64,000 nt of DNA from Timaviella obliquedivisa GSE-PSE-MK23-08B (GCA_019358855.1 JAHHII010000001.1:124001-188000), one strand, 5' to 3'; positions 8,799-18,144 are shown, counted from the first letter of the stretch. Translations and numbers: made by a program. Notes: generated from the letters alone by a model not told the origin.

Positions 8799-10156
8799 GA
8801 CGTTGAATTCGATCGTTCACAATGTTCTAAGAACCTCGTTATTAATTCAGGTCGTACTCCAAAGTGAAGATGGGTATAAGAAGCATGAACTTGATAGCGC
8901 TGCCAGCCTTCTGATTTAAGGGCAATTTGCGAGTGATATCCTTGCAAATTAAAAACAGGTTGGGGCGACTCTTGGGCTAACGTGGAGCGGTGAAACTCGT
9001 GCCCCCAAAGGCGATCGCCTCTTTCTACCAACGGTGTATTTTGCAAAACAGTCGCCTGCCGATAGCCCAGAGTCAGACGGTTTCCCATCGTTGCCGTAGC
9101 TGGGAAAATGCCGACCATCGGGTAAGACTGTTCTGAGAAATCGACAATTTGCTCACACAAATACATGAGCCCCCCGCACTCGGCATAGGTCGGCATTCCG
9201 GCTTGAATAGCAGCTTTTACAGCTAAACGGGCCGATTGATTTTCGACTAATTCTGCTGCGAAAACTTCAGGGAAGCCGCCGCCAAAGTACAAGCCCTGTG
9301 TACCTTTGGGAAGATGTGAATCTGTCAGAGGACTCCAGGTCAGAAGTTCTGCGCCCAGATGTTCGAGCATTTCCAAATTGTCAGCATAATAGAAATTAAA
9401 TGCTGAATCTTGAGCGATCGCCAGCCGAATCTTAGATTTTAACCCCTGAAATTGAGAGGGTGCGACAGACGCGGATTGATCACACTTTAAAAGCGGTGTT
9501 AACTTCTCCCAATCAAAACAAGTTTCGCCTAAATTAGCAAGGCGATCGAGAACGGGCTGAAGGTTTTGTAGTTCGCCACTGGGCACTAAGCCTAAATGGC
9601 GATCGGGAATCACGATTTCTTCCTGACGACGGAGAACGCCTAAAATCGGTAGGTTCAGCGGTTCTAAGGCGGCTGTCAGCAGTTCGAGATGGCGATCGCT
9701 ACCGACACGGTTCAAGACAACGCCCGCAACCTGCACACGCAGATCGAACGAGCGATAACCGTGGGCGATCGCGGCAATGGAACGCGCCAAACTACTGCAA
9801 TTCAAAATCAACAGTACGGGCAAATGCAACAATCGAGAAACATGGGCGGTACTGGCAAAATCATCGGCTCCACTCGCTCCATCAAACAGCCCCATTACGC
9901 CTTCAATCAGGGCATATTCTGCGTCTTGAGTATTTTTTTCAAAGCATTGTTGGACATATAGTTCGGAGGTTAGAACCGGATCAAGGTTGCGGCAAGCCCT
10001 GCCTGTAACGTGGCGATGAAACATCGGGTCGATGTAATCAGGGCCCACTTTGAAAGACTGCACGTTGTGACTGCGCTGTCGCAGTGCCGCCAGTAGTGCC
10101 AACGTTACAGTAGTTTTACCAACGCCGCTACGTTCGCCCGCGATCACGATTGCCAT
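8795..10156 (-). CDS. cbiA: Cobyrinate a,c-diamide synthase
   Basis: A 453-residue glutamine-dependent amidotransferase that amidates the a and c side chains of cobyrinic acid in cobalamin synthesis (CbiA in the early-cobalt route, CobB in the aerobic route). The N-terminus carries the dethiobiotin-synthase-like P-loop GERSGVGKTT followed by KVGPDYIDP. The C-terminal class I glutaminase domain has YAECGGLMYL with the nucleophilic Cys near 327, and THLHF near the end. I chose the ATG at 10156 because the P-loop strand begins right after it; an in-frame TTG at 10177 would add seven residues. It is transcribed away from cobN and converges on tamB. Confidence 0.93.
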   Translation of the reverse strand: MAIVIAGERSGVGKTTVTLALLAALRQRSHNVQSFKVGPDYIDPMFHRHVTGRACRNLDPVLTSELYVQQCFEKNTQDAEYALIEGVMGLFDGASGADDFASTAHVSRLLHLPVLLILNCSSLARSIAAIAHGYRSFDLRVQVAGVVLNRVGSDRHLELLTAALEPLNLPILGVLRRQEEIVIPDRHLGLVPSGELQNLQPVLDRLANLGETCFDWEKLTPLLKCDQSASVAPSQFQGLKSKIRLAIAQDSAFNFYYADNLEMLEHLGAELLTWSPLTDSHLPKGTQGLYFGGGFPEVFAAELVENQSARLAVKAAIQAGMPTYAECGGLMYLCEQIVDFSEQSYPMVGIFPATATMGNRLTLGYRQATVLQNTPLVERGDRLWGHEFHRSTLAQESPQPVFNLQGYHSQIALKSEGWQRYQVHASYTHLHFGVRPELITRFLEHCERSNSTS

Positions 10157-10351
10157 GTCATTCAGTATTTCTCGCAAGATGAATATGGGTGTGATTGATC
10201 ATATCACTAGCTTTTAGGGGGTGCAGTGTGCTCTTCAAGATACTCACAAGGGGTTGCCCTGAGATACCCCTTGTGTCGTCGAACTTGAGAGTAGGATAAG
10301 CAAGGCATCGAACGAGAGGATATACTAAATCCTAGTATTGAATCTGCATTC
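10157..10351. other. Divergent promoter region cbiA / VOC remnant
   Basis: About 195 bases between the divergently oriented cbiA and the VOC-cobN side. Two copies of CCCCTTGTG/AAGGGGTTG-like sequence form a loose inverted repeat around 10245-10275 (caaggggttgccctgagataccccttg). No cobalamin riboswitch core (GCCACTG box) was recognised. Confidence 0.35.
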
Positions 10352-10510
10352 ATGAACAAGCTTATGCAACGACATGAGGCGATCGCTCAAGGCGGCAAAG
10401 ACGACAGCGCTCCGGGTCTTCGCCCTCAGTCCCACGCTGGTTATTACGCCGCCTACGTTTTTGACCCTGATAGTTACAAGATCGAAGCCGTTTGCCATAC
10501 ACCAGAATAG
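10352..10510 (+). pseudogene. VOC/glyoxalase-family C-terminal remnant
   Basis: A 52-codon frame encodes only the last third of a VOC-superfamily (glyoxalase/bleomycin-resistance-like) protein: AIAQGGKDDSAPGLRP, then HAGYYAAYVFDPDSYKIEAVCH. The final pattern (aromatic-aromatic-V-DPD-x3-IE-V) is the hallmark end with the metal-binding Glu. Full members are about 120-135 residues; nothing resembling the N-terminal part remains upstream. It sits 49 bases before cobN. I infer a decayed gene, though a tiny expressed peptide cannot be excluded. Confidence 0.7.
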
Positions 10511-10559
10511 AAAAATGCTGTAGTCTTCTTTTAACCCCCGTCCCTTTACTCAACCCTCT

Positions 10560-13500
10560 ATGCATCGTCTCGCGACCATTCCCGGCGGTTGGAACCCTAC
10601 TGCCGATGGCGTTATTTTTGTAGAGCAGCAGCCTGCCCCCATCGTCATCATTACTGCTGCGGATACCGACATTCAAACCTTTGCAGCAGCAGCTAATCAG
10701 TTGCCCGATGACTTTCCCGAACTGCGAGTCGTTAATTTGTTGCAGCTTCAACAGCAACTGACGATCGACACCTATGCCGATGATGTGTTGAGCAAGGCAG
10801 AGGTAATCGTCGTACGAGTGATTGGCGGGCGATCGTATTGGAGTTACGGGCTAGAAGTGGTTGAAGAATTGGCGCAACGCACAGGTGCAAAGCTGATCAT
10901 CTTACCAGGAGACGAACGACCTGACCCTAATTTACTCAGTCATTCAACAGTTTCGTTAACGGAAGCCAATCAAGTTTGGCAATACATGATTGAGGGAGGC
11001 GTGAATAACTATTGCAATCTTCTAAAATTCGTTGCAACTCAGTTTCTTAATCAAAACTATCAAGTTCAGCTACCGCAATCCATACCGCGAATCGGCGTTC
11101 TCTGTCAGTTTCAAAATACGTGTGCCTCTTGTACATTCGAGTTAGGTCAAGCATCAAGGGTTGCAATTCTATTTTACCGTGCTCATTACTTAGCTGGAAA
11201 CACAGCCGTTATCCATGCGCTGTGTGATGCATTAAAACAACGCAATTTAACGCCAGTTCCCATCTTTGTTTCCTCACTCAAGGAGCCGGACGTACAAAAA
11301 GAGTTGCTCAACTTTAAAGGGATTGAACTTATTCTCAATGCCACCAGTTTTTCCCTAGCGAGTTTAGATGCTAATTCTCCCCAAGTTGAACTTTGGGAAA
11401 CGCTAAATGTGCCCGTATTGCAGATTATTTTTAGTGGTGGCACCAAAGAGCAATGGGCGACGGGAGTGCAAGGGTTAGCGCCTAAGGATATGGCGATGAA
11501 TGTGGCGTTACCTGAGGTGGATGGCAGAATTATTACGCGGGCAGTTTCGTTTAAATCAGTGCAAACTGAGAACGCTAAGTTACAGGCTGATGTCGTGGTG
11601 TATGAGCCGATGGGCGATCGCATTCATTTTGTTGCCGAACTTGCTGCCAACTGGATCAAGCTGCGCCAAACACCACCGCCCGATCGCAAAATTGCCCTCA
11701 TCCTCGCCAACTATCCTACCCGTGATGGACGCTTAGCCAATGGCGTTGGACTAGACACCCCAGCCAGCTGCATCAAGATTCTTAAAGCGCTTCAGCTTGC
11801 CGGATATTATGTTGAAAATATTCCTGAGACTGATCAAGAATTGATTCGGTTACTCACAACAAGCGTGACCAATGATCCGGAGGGCTGGACGTTGCGCAAC
11901 GTTCGTCAATCACTGTCATTAGAAGATTACCAAACTCATTTCAATCAGTTGCCTATTGCCGTTCAGGCTGGCATTCAATCTCGTTGGGGAGATGCCGATA
12001 CTGACATCCCGATCGCAGGTATTCAACTCGGTAATATTTTTGTGGGTGTGCAACCTGCTAGAGGTTATGACCGCGATCCTTCACTGAACTATCACGCCCC
12101 CGAGTTAGAGCCGCCGCACAGCTACCTGGCGTTTTACCATTGGGTACGATCGCAGTTTCAATCCCAGGCGATTGTTCATGTGGGCAAACACGGCAACTTG
12201 GAATGGCTCCCTGGCAAAAGCGTGGCGTTATCTGAAACCTGCTATCCCGAAGCCGTTCTGGGGGCAATGCCTCACCTCTACCCGTTCATTGTCAATGATC
12301 CGGGTGAAGGCGCGCAGGCAAAGCGACGCGCACAAGCCGTGATTATTGACCATCTCACGCCACCGATGACTAGAGCAGAACTATATGGCAATTTGCATCA
12401 GTTGGAGGGGCTGATTGATGAGTACTATGAGGCACAAACTCTTGACCCAGTGCGGTTGCCCTTAATCCGCGATCGCCTTGCTCAACTCATCACGCAAGAA
12501 AATCTCCAGCACGATTTAGGTATTACCTGTGAAACCTTAGACGATACTAGCCTGACCAATTTTTTGACTACTGCGGACGGTTATTTGTGCGAGTTAAAAG
12601 AGGCTCAAATTCGGGATGGTTTACATATTCTGGGACAATGCCCCCCGAGTCGACAGTTACGAGATTTGATTGTAGCGATCGCTCGTAATCCAACCCCCAA
12701 TCGCGTTGGCCTGACCCGCGCCATTGCTCAAGATTGGCAGGTAGAGGTTGATCCATTGTCTGCTGATTGGGGTGAACGCTTTGATTCCACAAATCATCCT
12801 CATCTCATTCATTGCCGTATTGCAGGCGATGTGGTTGAAGTCATTGAAGAATATGCCGCGGATCTGGTAAATCAGTTGATGCAAGATTTAGAATTACCTA
12901 CGATTGGATTAGCGACAACTCAAGAATTAGCCTGGATTAGCGATCGTCTTCTCCCTGCTCTCCAAGAAACCCATCAGGAAATTCGCAACCTTCTGCGCGG
13001 GCTCAACGGCGAATATATTCCCAGCGGTGCCTCGGGCGCACCCACGCGCGGCAGACCCGAAGTATTACCCACCGGACGCAACTTTTACTCAGTCGATATC
13101 CGCGCCATTCCTACTCAAACGGCATGGGATATTGGCAGGAGAGCCGCTGCTGCATTGGTCGAACGTTACACCCAGGAGAACGGCGAATATCCTAAAACCC
13201 TAGGGCTTTCCGTCTGGGGAACTTCTACCATGCGCACCGGAGGAGATGACATTGCTGAAGCGCTGGCACTGCTAGGAGTTCAGCCCGTCTGGGATGGCGT
13301 TTCTCGACGAGTCATTGATTTTGAGATTCTGCCGATCGCCGTTTTAGGTCGTCCGCGCGTGGACGTGACGCTGCGTATTTCAGGATTCTTTCGAGATGCA
13401 TTTCCTAATTTAATTGATTTGTTTGATAGTGCGGTCACGGCGATCGCAGACTTAGAAGAACCTGATGATCAAAATCCATTATCAGCACAGGTCATGCAAG

Positions 13501-14282
13501 AGCGAACGTTTTGGCAAGCCCAAGGACTCAGTCTTGAGATGGCGGAAGAGCGATCGCTTTACCGTATTTTTGGCTCTAAACCTAGCGCCTACGGTGCAGG
13601 TTTGCAAGGACTCATTGAATCGCAAAACTGGAACGAAGAATCCGATCTAGCCCAGGCATATATCAACTGGAGCGCCTACGCCTACACCCGCAAAGCCGAA
13701 GGCAAATCTGCCCCAGAAGCCTTTAATCAGCGCCTTGGCAACATGCAAATTGTGCTGCAAAACCAAGATAACCGCGAACATGATCTGCTGGATTCCGATG
13801 ACTATTATCAGTTTCAGGGGGGCTTAAGTGCGGCGGTGCGATCGGTTTCTGGAACGCAACCCAAAGCCTACTTTGGCGATAATTCTCGCCCCGAACAACC
13901 CAAAGTTCGGGCACTTTCTGAAGAGATTGCGCGGGTGTATCGATCGCGCGTCGTCAACCCCAAATGGATTGAGGGCGTGATGCGTCATGGTTATAAAGGC
14001 GCATTTGAAATGGCAGCAACGCTTGACTTTTTATTCGGTTACGATGCCACGACTCAATGCGTTCCAGACTTTATGTATCAAGGCGTTGCAGAAGCGTATT
14101 TGTTTGATCCAGCGGTGCAAGAATTCGTTCAGAACAATAATCCTTGGGCACTGCGAGATATGTCAGAGCGATTGTTAGAGGCGCATCAACGAGAAATGTG
14201 GAAGGATGTCACAGAGGATACTTTGGAACAACTGCGGCAACTGTTTCTAGAGGCAGATGGTGTGATTGAGAATCAGATTTAA
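10560..14282 (+). CDS. cobN: Cobaltochelatase subunit CobN
   Basis: A 1240-residue large subunit of the ATP-dependent cobaltochelatase, which inserts Co2+ into hydrogenobyrinic acid a,c-diamide in the aerobic cobalamin route. It is homologous to ChlH/BchH. The N-terminus MHRLATIPGGW is characteristic of CobN. Further motifs are FYRAHYLAGNT (around 205), HGNLEWLPGKS with HLYPFIVNDPGEGAQAKRR (about 540-595) and GLSVWGTSTMRTGGDDIAEA (about 880-900). Length fits. No CobS/CobT partners are in the window; cyanobacteria are thought to use ChlI/ChlD-like subunits instead. There is no clear Shine-Dalgarno before the ATG. Confidence 0.93.
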   Translation: MHRLATIPGGWNPTADGVIFVEQQPAPIVIITAADTDIQTFAAAANQLPDDFPELRVVNLLQLQQQLTIDTYADDVLSKAEVIVVRVIGGRSYWSYGLEVVEELAQRTGAKLIILPGDERPDPNLLSHSTVSLTEANQVWQYMIEGGVNNYCNLLKFVATQFLNQNYQVQLPQSIPRIGVLCQFQNTCASCTFELGQASRVAILFYRAHYLAGNTAVIHALCDALKQRNLTPVPIFVSSLKEPDVQKELLNFKGIELILNATSFSLASLDANSPQVELWETLNVPVLQIIFSGGTKEQWATGVQGLAPKDMAMNVALPEVDGRIITRAVSFKSVQTENAKLQADVVVYEPMGDRIHFVAELAANWIKLRQTPPPDRKIALILANYPTRDGRLANGVGLDTPASCIKILKALQLAGYYVENIPETDQELIRLLTTSVTNDPEGWTLRNVRQSLSLEDYQTHFNQLPIAVQAGIQSRWGDADTDIPIAGIQLGNIFVGVQPARGYDRDPSLNYHAPELEPPHSYLAFYHWVRSQFQSQAIVHVGKHGNLEWLPGKSVALSETCYPEAVLGAMPHLYPFIVNDPGEGAQAKRRAQAVIIDHLTPPMTRAELYGNLHQLEGLIDEYYEAQTLDPVRLPLIRDRLAQLITQENLQHDLGITCETLDDTSLTNFLTTADGYLCELKEAQIRDGLHILGQCPPSRQLRDLIVAIARNPTPNRVGLTRAIAQDWQVEVDPLSADWGERFDSTNHPHLIHCRIAGDVVEVIEEYAADLVNQLMQDLELPTIGLATTQELAWISDRLLPALQETHQEIRNLLRGLNGEYIPSGASGAPTRGRPEVLPTGRNFYSVDIRAIPTQTAWDIGRRAAAALVERYTQENGEYPKTLGLSVWGTSTMRTGGDDIAEALALLGVQPVWDGVSRRVIDFEILPIAVLGRPRVDVTLRISGFFRDAFPNLIDLFDSAVTAIADLEEPDDQNPLSAQVMQERTFWQAQGLSLEMAEERSLYRIFGSKPSAYGAGLQGLIESQNWNEESDLAQAYINWSAYAYTRKAEGKSAPEAFNQRLGNMQIVLQNQDNREHDLLDSDDYYQFQGGLSAAVRSVSGTQPKAYFGDNSRPEQPKVRALSEEIARVYRSRVVNPKWIEGVMRHGYKGAFEMAATLDFLFGYDATTQCVPDFMYQGVAEAYLFDPAVQEFVQNNNPWALRDMSERLLEAHQREMWKDVTEDTLEQLRQLFLEADGVIENQI

Positions 14283-14679
14283 ACTGCTTTGTCTAATACT
14301 TGGATACGCAAAACTTCATTCTTTATTAACGGTCAATCTAAGACTCAGAAACAATTAAAACAACTATCGTTTCACCTACTGTATTAAACACTTCCAGGCT
14401 ATAACCGTCTTCTCCATCGTTTACCGAATAGCGATCGCTGTTGGGATGAATCAGTGGAATTTAAAGAGATTGGTGGATTTGTGGCGATCGTATGATAAGG
14501 ATCGGGAGCAAATGAGCTTAGTACTTCGCTCCATGGTGGATTAGTTACCTGCGATCGCCATTCACCTTACCGCAACATTCAACTTTAAGCGATCGCCCCA
14601 CTCAAAAAACTTTTGTCTGAGCAAGAAGCAATCCTTATCCGCTCTGCGAAACAACGCGCAGTTCAGTTTACTGCAACAG
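14283..14679. other. Gene-poor stretch with remnants
   Basis: About 400 bases after cobN. It holds the DUF4926-like remnant listed separately and several GCGATCGC sites. The rest shows no supportable gene; a plus-strand frame at 14613-14807 is antisense to the DUF5615 remnant and was not accepted. Confidence 0.4.
14338..14460 (-). pseudogene. Possible DUF4926-like C-terminal remnant
   Basis: A 40-residue minus-strand frame without a start, bounded upstream by an in-frame TAA (14461-14463). It reads HPNSDRYSVNDGEDGYSLEV and then FNTVGETIVVLIVSES before a TAG. The GEDGYSLEVF-x3-GETIxV pattern resembles the second half of the small DUF4926 proteins often found near toxin-antitoxin genes. The N-terminal half is missing. 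Weakly supported; it could be chance. Confidence 0.4.
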
Positions 14680-15011
14680 TTAGTACAATTCAAGGCAATG
14701 TAGAGCGGAGTTCTTCAGAAGCTCTTGGATTGATCCAGAGCCAGAGCGAAGTAATCTTTCAACTTGGCAAGTTGAAAGATTTCCACAGCGCAACCATGCG
14801 ACCTTAGACGGAGAGCCGTACAAACGGCTTCTTTCAGCAAAATCTGCATCTTGAGTCATAATGCAAAAGCCGTTCAACTTGGCAAACTCCCAAATTTCAG
14901 TATCAGTCTCTTCTGCTAATTGATGAAGCTGAACATGACTAGAATCAGGGTAAATGTCTATCAACCTTGCACCAGTTTACGGCTTAAGTTTTGGTCAAAT
15001 AACAGCTTCAA
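14680..15011 (-). pseudogene. DUF5615 PIN-like toxin, frameshifted
   Basis: DUF5615 proteins (PIN-like, VapC-type) start KLLFDQN-S-KLV and continue DIYPDSSHV...IWEFAKLNGFCIMTQDADF. Both halves are here but in different frames. From a TTG at 15011, LKLLFDQNLSRKLVQG reads in frame one and hits TGA. The next residues, LIDIYPDSSHVQLHQLAEET onward to ELY at 14680, read in another frame beginning near 14964. One missing base around 14963-14966 explains this. The conserved Asp residues (FDQN, TQDADF) survive in separate frames. It overlaps the stop of the DUF433 gene, the standard arrangement. Confidence 0.75.
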
Positions 15012-15238
15012 TCTATACCTACCAAAGCAACTAAGCGATGCTCACGGTCAGCCGCAAATTCTAAACAGGCTCTAATGTCTGCTTCTGTCAGTTCTGGAAA
15101 ATCGTCCAAGATCTCTTCGTGAGCCATCCCAACAGCTAACCAACCCAATACATCGTAAACCGTGATTCGCATTCGTCGAATGCAGGGTTTACCGCCACGT
15201 TTATCTGGCTCAATAGTGATAATGTCACGATAGGTCAT
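15008..15238 (-). CDS. DUF433 antitoxin-like protein
   Basis: A 76-residue DUF433 protein, a VapB-like helix-turn-helix family that accompanies DUF5615 PIN-like proteins. Visible signature: ITIEPDKRGGKPCIRRMRIT, then VYDVLGWLAVGMAHEEILDDFPELTEADIRACLEFA. ATG start at 15238, with AATATTACCTG upstream and no strong Shine-Dalgarno. The gene looks intact, but its toxin partner is frameshifted, so it may be a leftover antitoxin. DNA binding is presumed from family architecture. Confidence 0.85.
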   Translation of the reverse strand: MTYRDIITIEPDKRGGKPCIRRMRITVYDVLGWLAVGMAHEEILDDFPELTEADIRACLEFAADREHRLVALVGID

Positions 15239-15264
15239 GAGAAATACAGGTAATATTTCTCATT

Positions 15265-15948
15265 CTAGACAATCGCACTCTGCTTCAAAGCCTGGCGATC
15301 GCGCTCAATAGTTTGTTGCAACGCGACTAGTTCATCCATCTGTTGTTGCAAATCCTGAACCTTGCGCTTAAAGGGATAACGTCGTTCTAGGGCAGCGCGT
15401 GCTAACGGCTCTTTGCCTTGCTTGAGGGCAAGTTGGGCGGCGCGCTGCCAGGTATCCATTTCTTTTTGGGCTTGCGTAAGCTGGGCTTGAATCTCAGCGT
15501 GAGCGATCGCCAAATTCCCCAGCGCCAGCCGAAACTGTTCCATCGCCGCCACCGGGTTGCCCTGTGCTGCCTCTTCCACAAAGCCTCGATCAAACTGCTT
15601 TAATAAACCTACATCTAACCCCGCAAGCTGGACACATTCACCTTCTCCAATCTTGCACCAAGTCGCAAAGTGTTCGCAGTTGTTGGTTAATAAACTGTAC
15701 CGCCGTTCGCCCAACCGACTCTCTGCCCGCTCAATCACGACATCGGGTACATAAGAAGTCGTGTATTGCTTGGTATAGACGGGTCTACCCTGAGCAAAGG
15801 TTTCATAAGAAGTTCTACTAATCTCGGCTTCCCCAGGCTTGTAGTAATGAATGACTGTACCGTCACCACAGTCAATTCCGTGGTGTTGATACAAACTATC
15901 CAGTCCCGCCAAGGGGCGCATTACATAGATTTGGTCGCCGCGTGCCAT
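15265..15948 (-). CDS. LRAT-like (NlpC/P60 superfamily) protein with coiled-coil tail
   Basis: A 227-residue protein. The N-terminal half matches the lecithin-retinol-acyltransferase fold of permuted NlpC/P60 enzymes: YQHHGIDCGDGTVIHY (20-35, catalytic His at 22 or 23 and second His at 34) and LLTNNCEHFATWCK (86-99, nucleophilic Cys 91). Such enzymes form a thioester and act as acyltransferases, thioesterases or peptidases. The second half (about 125-225) is Ala/Gln/Glu-rich and predicted helical or coiled coil. No signal peptide or membrane segment is apparent, so it is likely cytoplasmic. Substrate unknown. Confidence 0.8.
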   Translation of the reverse strand: MARGDQIYVMRPLAGLDSLYQHHGIDCGDGTVIHYYKPGEAEISRTSYETFAQGRPVYTKQYTTSYVPDVVIERAESRLGERRYSLLTNNCEHFATWCKIGEGECVQLAGLDVGLLKQFDRGFVEEAAQGNPVAAMEQFRLALGNLAIAHAEIQAQLTQAQKEMDTWQRAAQLALKQGKEPLARAALERRYPFKRKVQDLQQQMDELVALQQTIERDRQALKQSAIV

Positions 15949-16045
15949 GAGTTGAGGGTGAAATAAATGGGCTGATCAAGACATGACAGTTATACCCTAA
16001 TACCCTACAACGCCAACGCCCTAGAAAGGGTGATTTGTCCAACCC

Positions 16046-17962
16046 TTAAACCCCAATGACATCACTCAAACGTGAAGAACCCAGGGTGTTTAGTCCGCTG
16101 GCTTGTGCCATGTGGTAAGCACAACCGCAGCGAATAAATAAGTCGTTGGAGCCGGGAGGTAAGCTTGAGATGATATTACTTGAGATAGTGTTATTGGCAG
16201 GGCTGGCAGTTCTGGAAAAGGAGAAGGGTTCAGCAGCGCCGTAATTAACGTTCCAGCCGATGTCGCGCAGAGAGGCGATCGTCAGTTGGCTGAGGGGAAT
16301 TTTAATGCCTGCGCCTTCCGCTTCAGGAGTGAGCATCTCGTTACCAAACACGGCTTCGCTCCAGTGCCCGTAGATTAAGTTGCCAGCAGAATCTTTATCT
16401 TTGGAGAGGGGAACAGCAGTGGGGGTAAAAGTGCCCGCCAAATCACCGTAGGCGCTGCCTGCATAGCTATCGGCAGTATAGGTATCGTTCTTGGTATTAA
16501 TCAAGGTGCGTCCACTATTTTCCCAAAGCGTGCCAATGCCCAACACATGGGCAAACTCGTGGGTGAGGATGGCGGTTAAATATTCGGGGTTGCTGTTAAA
16601 GGTGTTGGCGTAGCTGGTGTTAATGCGGACTCTGCCTGTGGTGGGCATCCATTTATTAGTTTTATCGGGAATGCCTTGTTTGTTAGTGGCGGCGGCGTAC
16701 CAGTTGTCGGCATTCGATTCGCCAATTACATCAACATCTAGGGTGTGGGTGCCGTTGAGACTGCTGTAGGCAATGACGTTTTCCCAAACCTTTGCGGCTT
16801 GAGCGATCGCCCCTCTCACGCTATTGTTAATGCTGCCTAACCCTGCTCCAAAATTTAGCCGAATTGAAAACTGTTTGTCATCACTTGCCGCCGCGATAAA
16901 GTTTGTATTAACGCTGTAATTAGCAGTTTGATTGTTGTAGTTCATGACCTGCAACAAATAATTACCCGTTCCTACAAACTTACGAATCGACTCACTGGCT
17001 GTACCGCGCTCCCACTGCCAAGCCAAAACTTCGCCCTGATCGATCGCCCCATTATTATTTGCATCTTGCACCAATCGCACATCTGCATCACCCGTCAATC
17101 CTGTTAAATTGGCGGTAAATACACCCGATTGATTAACGTTAAAGCGATAGAAATCACTGCTCTTCGCTGCACTCACTTGCCCCGATTGTGAAAAGATAGG
17201 AGAACTCTGCATACTGCCAGAATTAACCGTAGAATTACCATTGGGATTACTTGTTGGATTACCTGGCAACGGACTGGATGTTATCACACCTGAACTATCT
17301 GCCGCCATTGCCAGCGTATACTTGACTCGCGACGAAAAAGGAGAAACTTGAACAAAATAAGTCCCTGCTTTTAACGATTGTCGAATCGACTCATTCGATC
17401 GCCCATCAGTTGACGATCGCGCAAGTTCATTGCTGTTTTTATCCAACAATATTAAATCAGCATCTCGACGCAAATCACGGAGCGACAAATCAATTGCGCC
17501 ATCAGTTGTTAAATCAATTTGGTAAAAGTCTTGGCGATCGCTTCTACCGCCGACTCGCTGCTGGAACGTTCGCTTAACTCCGCTCAAAGTTCCGGCATCT
17601 AGCGCATCATTGATCTCATCGCCCGCATCGATCGCCCGTCCTGAACCTTTGAGGTTGAGCTTATAGCGAGCGTTGCTTTCCGTTGCCACCTGTATATAGT
17701 AATCGCCCGACTTCAAGCGACTATCAAAGGATTGCTTGCGGCTGTCTTTTGCTCGTTTCAGTTCCGAGCCATCTGCTTTAAGCAACTGCAAGCTGGATCT
17801 ACCGCTAACTTGATCGAGAGAAAAATTCAGCCGACTGGAGCGATCGAGACTAAAACGATAGAGTTGTTTCGTGCTGCCTTGGCTGCGATAGTCTGCATCG
17901 CCGTTAAGATTGCCAATGTTTTGGGCGTTGCTGAGGGCGTTGAGGGCATTGCGCGTTTTCAT
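16046..17962 (-). CDS. PPC-domain zinc metalloprotease, leishmanolysin-like
   Basis: A 638-residue protein with three bacterial pre-peptidase C-terminal (PPC) beta-sandwich repeats (about 15-107, 118-215 and 255-360), each ending in a G-Y-x-(V/I)QV strand. A metalloprotease domain (about 370-590) follows, with the zinc motif HEFAHVLGIGTLW (His 468, 472). The HExxHxxGxxxLW pattern and the N-terminal FSIRLNFG start resemble leishmanolysin-like/M10-like proteases. The third PPC repeat contains DANNNGAIDQGE, a calcium-loop-like segment. No classical signal peptide is visible, although PPC proteins are normally exported. The C-terminal 40 residues are Ser/Gly/Leu-rich and could be a type I secretion signal (inference). 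Confidence 0.75.
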   Translation of the reverse strand: MKTRNALNALSNAQNIGNLNGDADYRSQGSTKQLYRFSLDRSSRLNFSLDQVSGRSSLQLLKADGSELKRAKDSRKQSFDSRLKSGDYYIQVATESNARYKLNLKGSGRAIDAGDEINDALDAGTLSGVKRTFQQRVGGRSDRQDFYQIDLTTDGAIDLSLRDLRRDADLILLDKNSNELARSSTDGRSNESIRQSLKAGTYFVQVSPFSSRVKYTLAMAADSSGVITSSPLPGNPTSNPNGNSTVNSGSMQSSPIFSQSGQVSAAKSSDFYRFNVNQSGVFTANLTGLTGDADVRLVQDANNNGAIDQGEVLAWQWERGTASESIRKFVGTGNYLLQVMNYNNQTANYSVNTNFIAAASDDKQFSIRLNFGAGLGSINNSVRGAIAQAAKVWENVIAYSSLNGTHTLDVDVIGESNADNWYAAATNKQGIPDKTNKWMPTTGRVRINTSYANTFNSNPEYLTAILTHEFAHVLGIGTLWENSGRTLINTKNDTYTADSYAGSAYGDLAGTFTPTAVPLSKDKDSAGNLIYGHWSEAVFGNEMLTPEAEGAGIKIPLSQLTIASLRDIGWNVNYGAAEPFSFSRTASPANNTISSNIISSLPPGSNDLFIRCGCAYHMAQASGLNTLGSSRLSDVIGV

Positions 17963-18144
17963 AATGACAATCCTTGAGGGAGAAATGCAGACGTGACAAA
18001 ATAGGGGTGTATTGCCCCATGCTACGAATGCGATTGTAGTTAATGACTGGCGATCGCCGTTTGAGTTCCGCGATCGCTTTTCACCCGATGATGGCTTGGC
18101 GATCGGGCTGTGTCACCTGCAATTGAGCCAGTTTCTCAATTGAG

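Noticed and set aside
10157-10351. Cobalamin riboswitch in front of cobN/cbiA
   Set aside because: Searched by eye for the B12-box and conserved core; none seen.
10362-10757. Minus-strand 131-codon frame upstream of cobN
   Set aside because: It is antisense to both the VOC remnant and the certain start of cobN, and its residues match nothing.
14613-14807. Plus-strand 64-codon frame
   Set aside because: Antisense to the DUF5615 remnant, which matches a known family.
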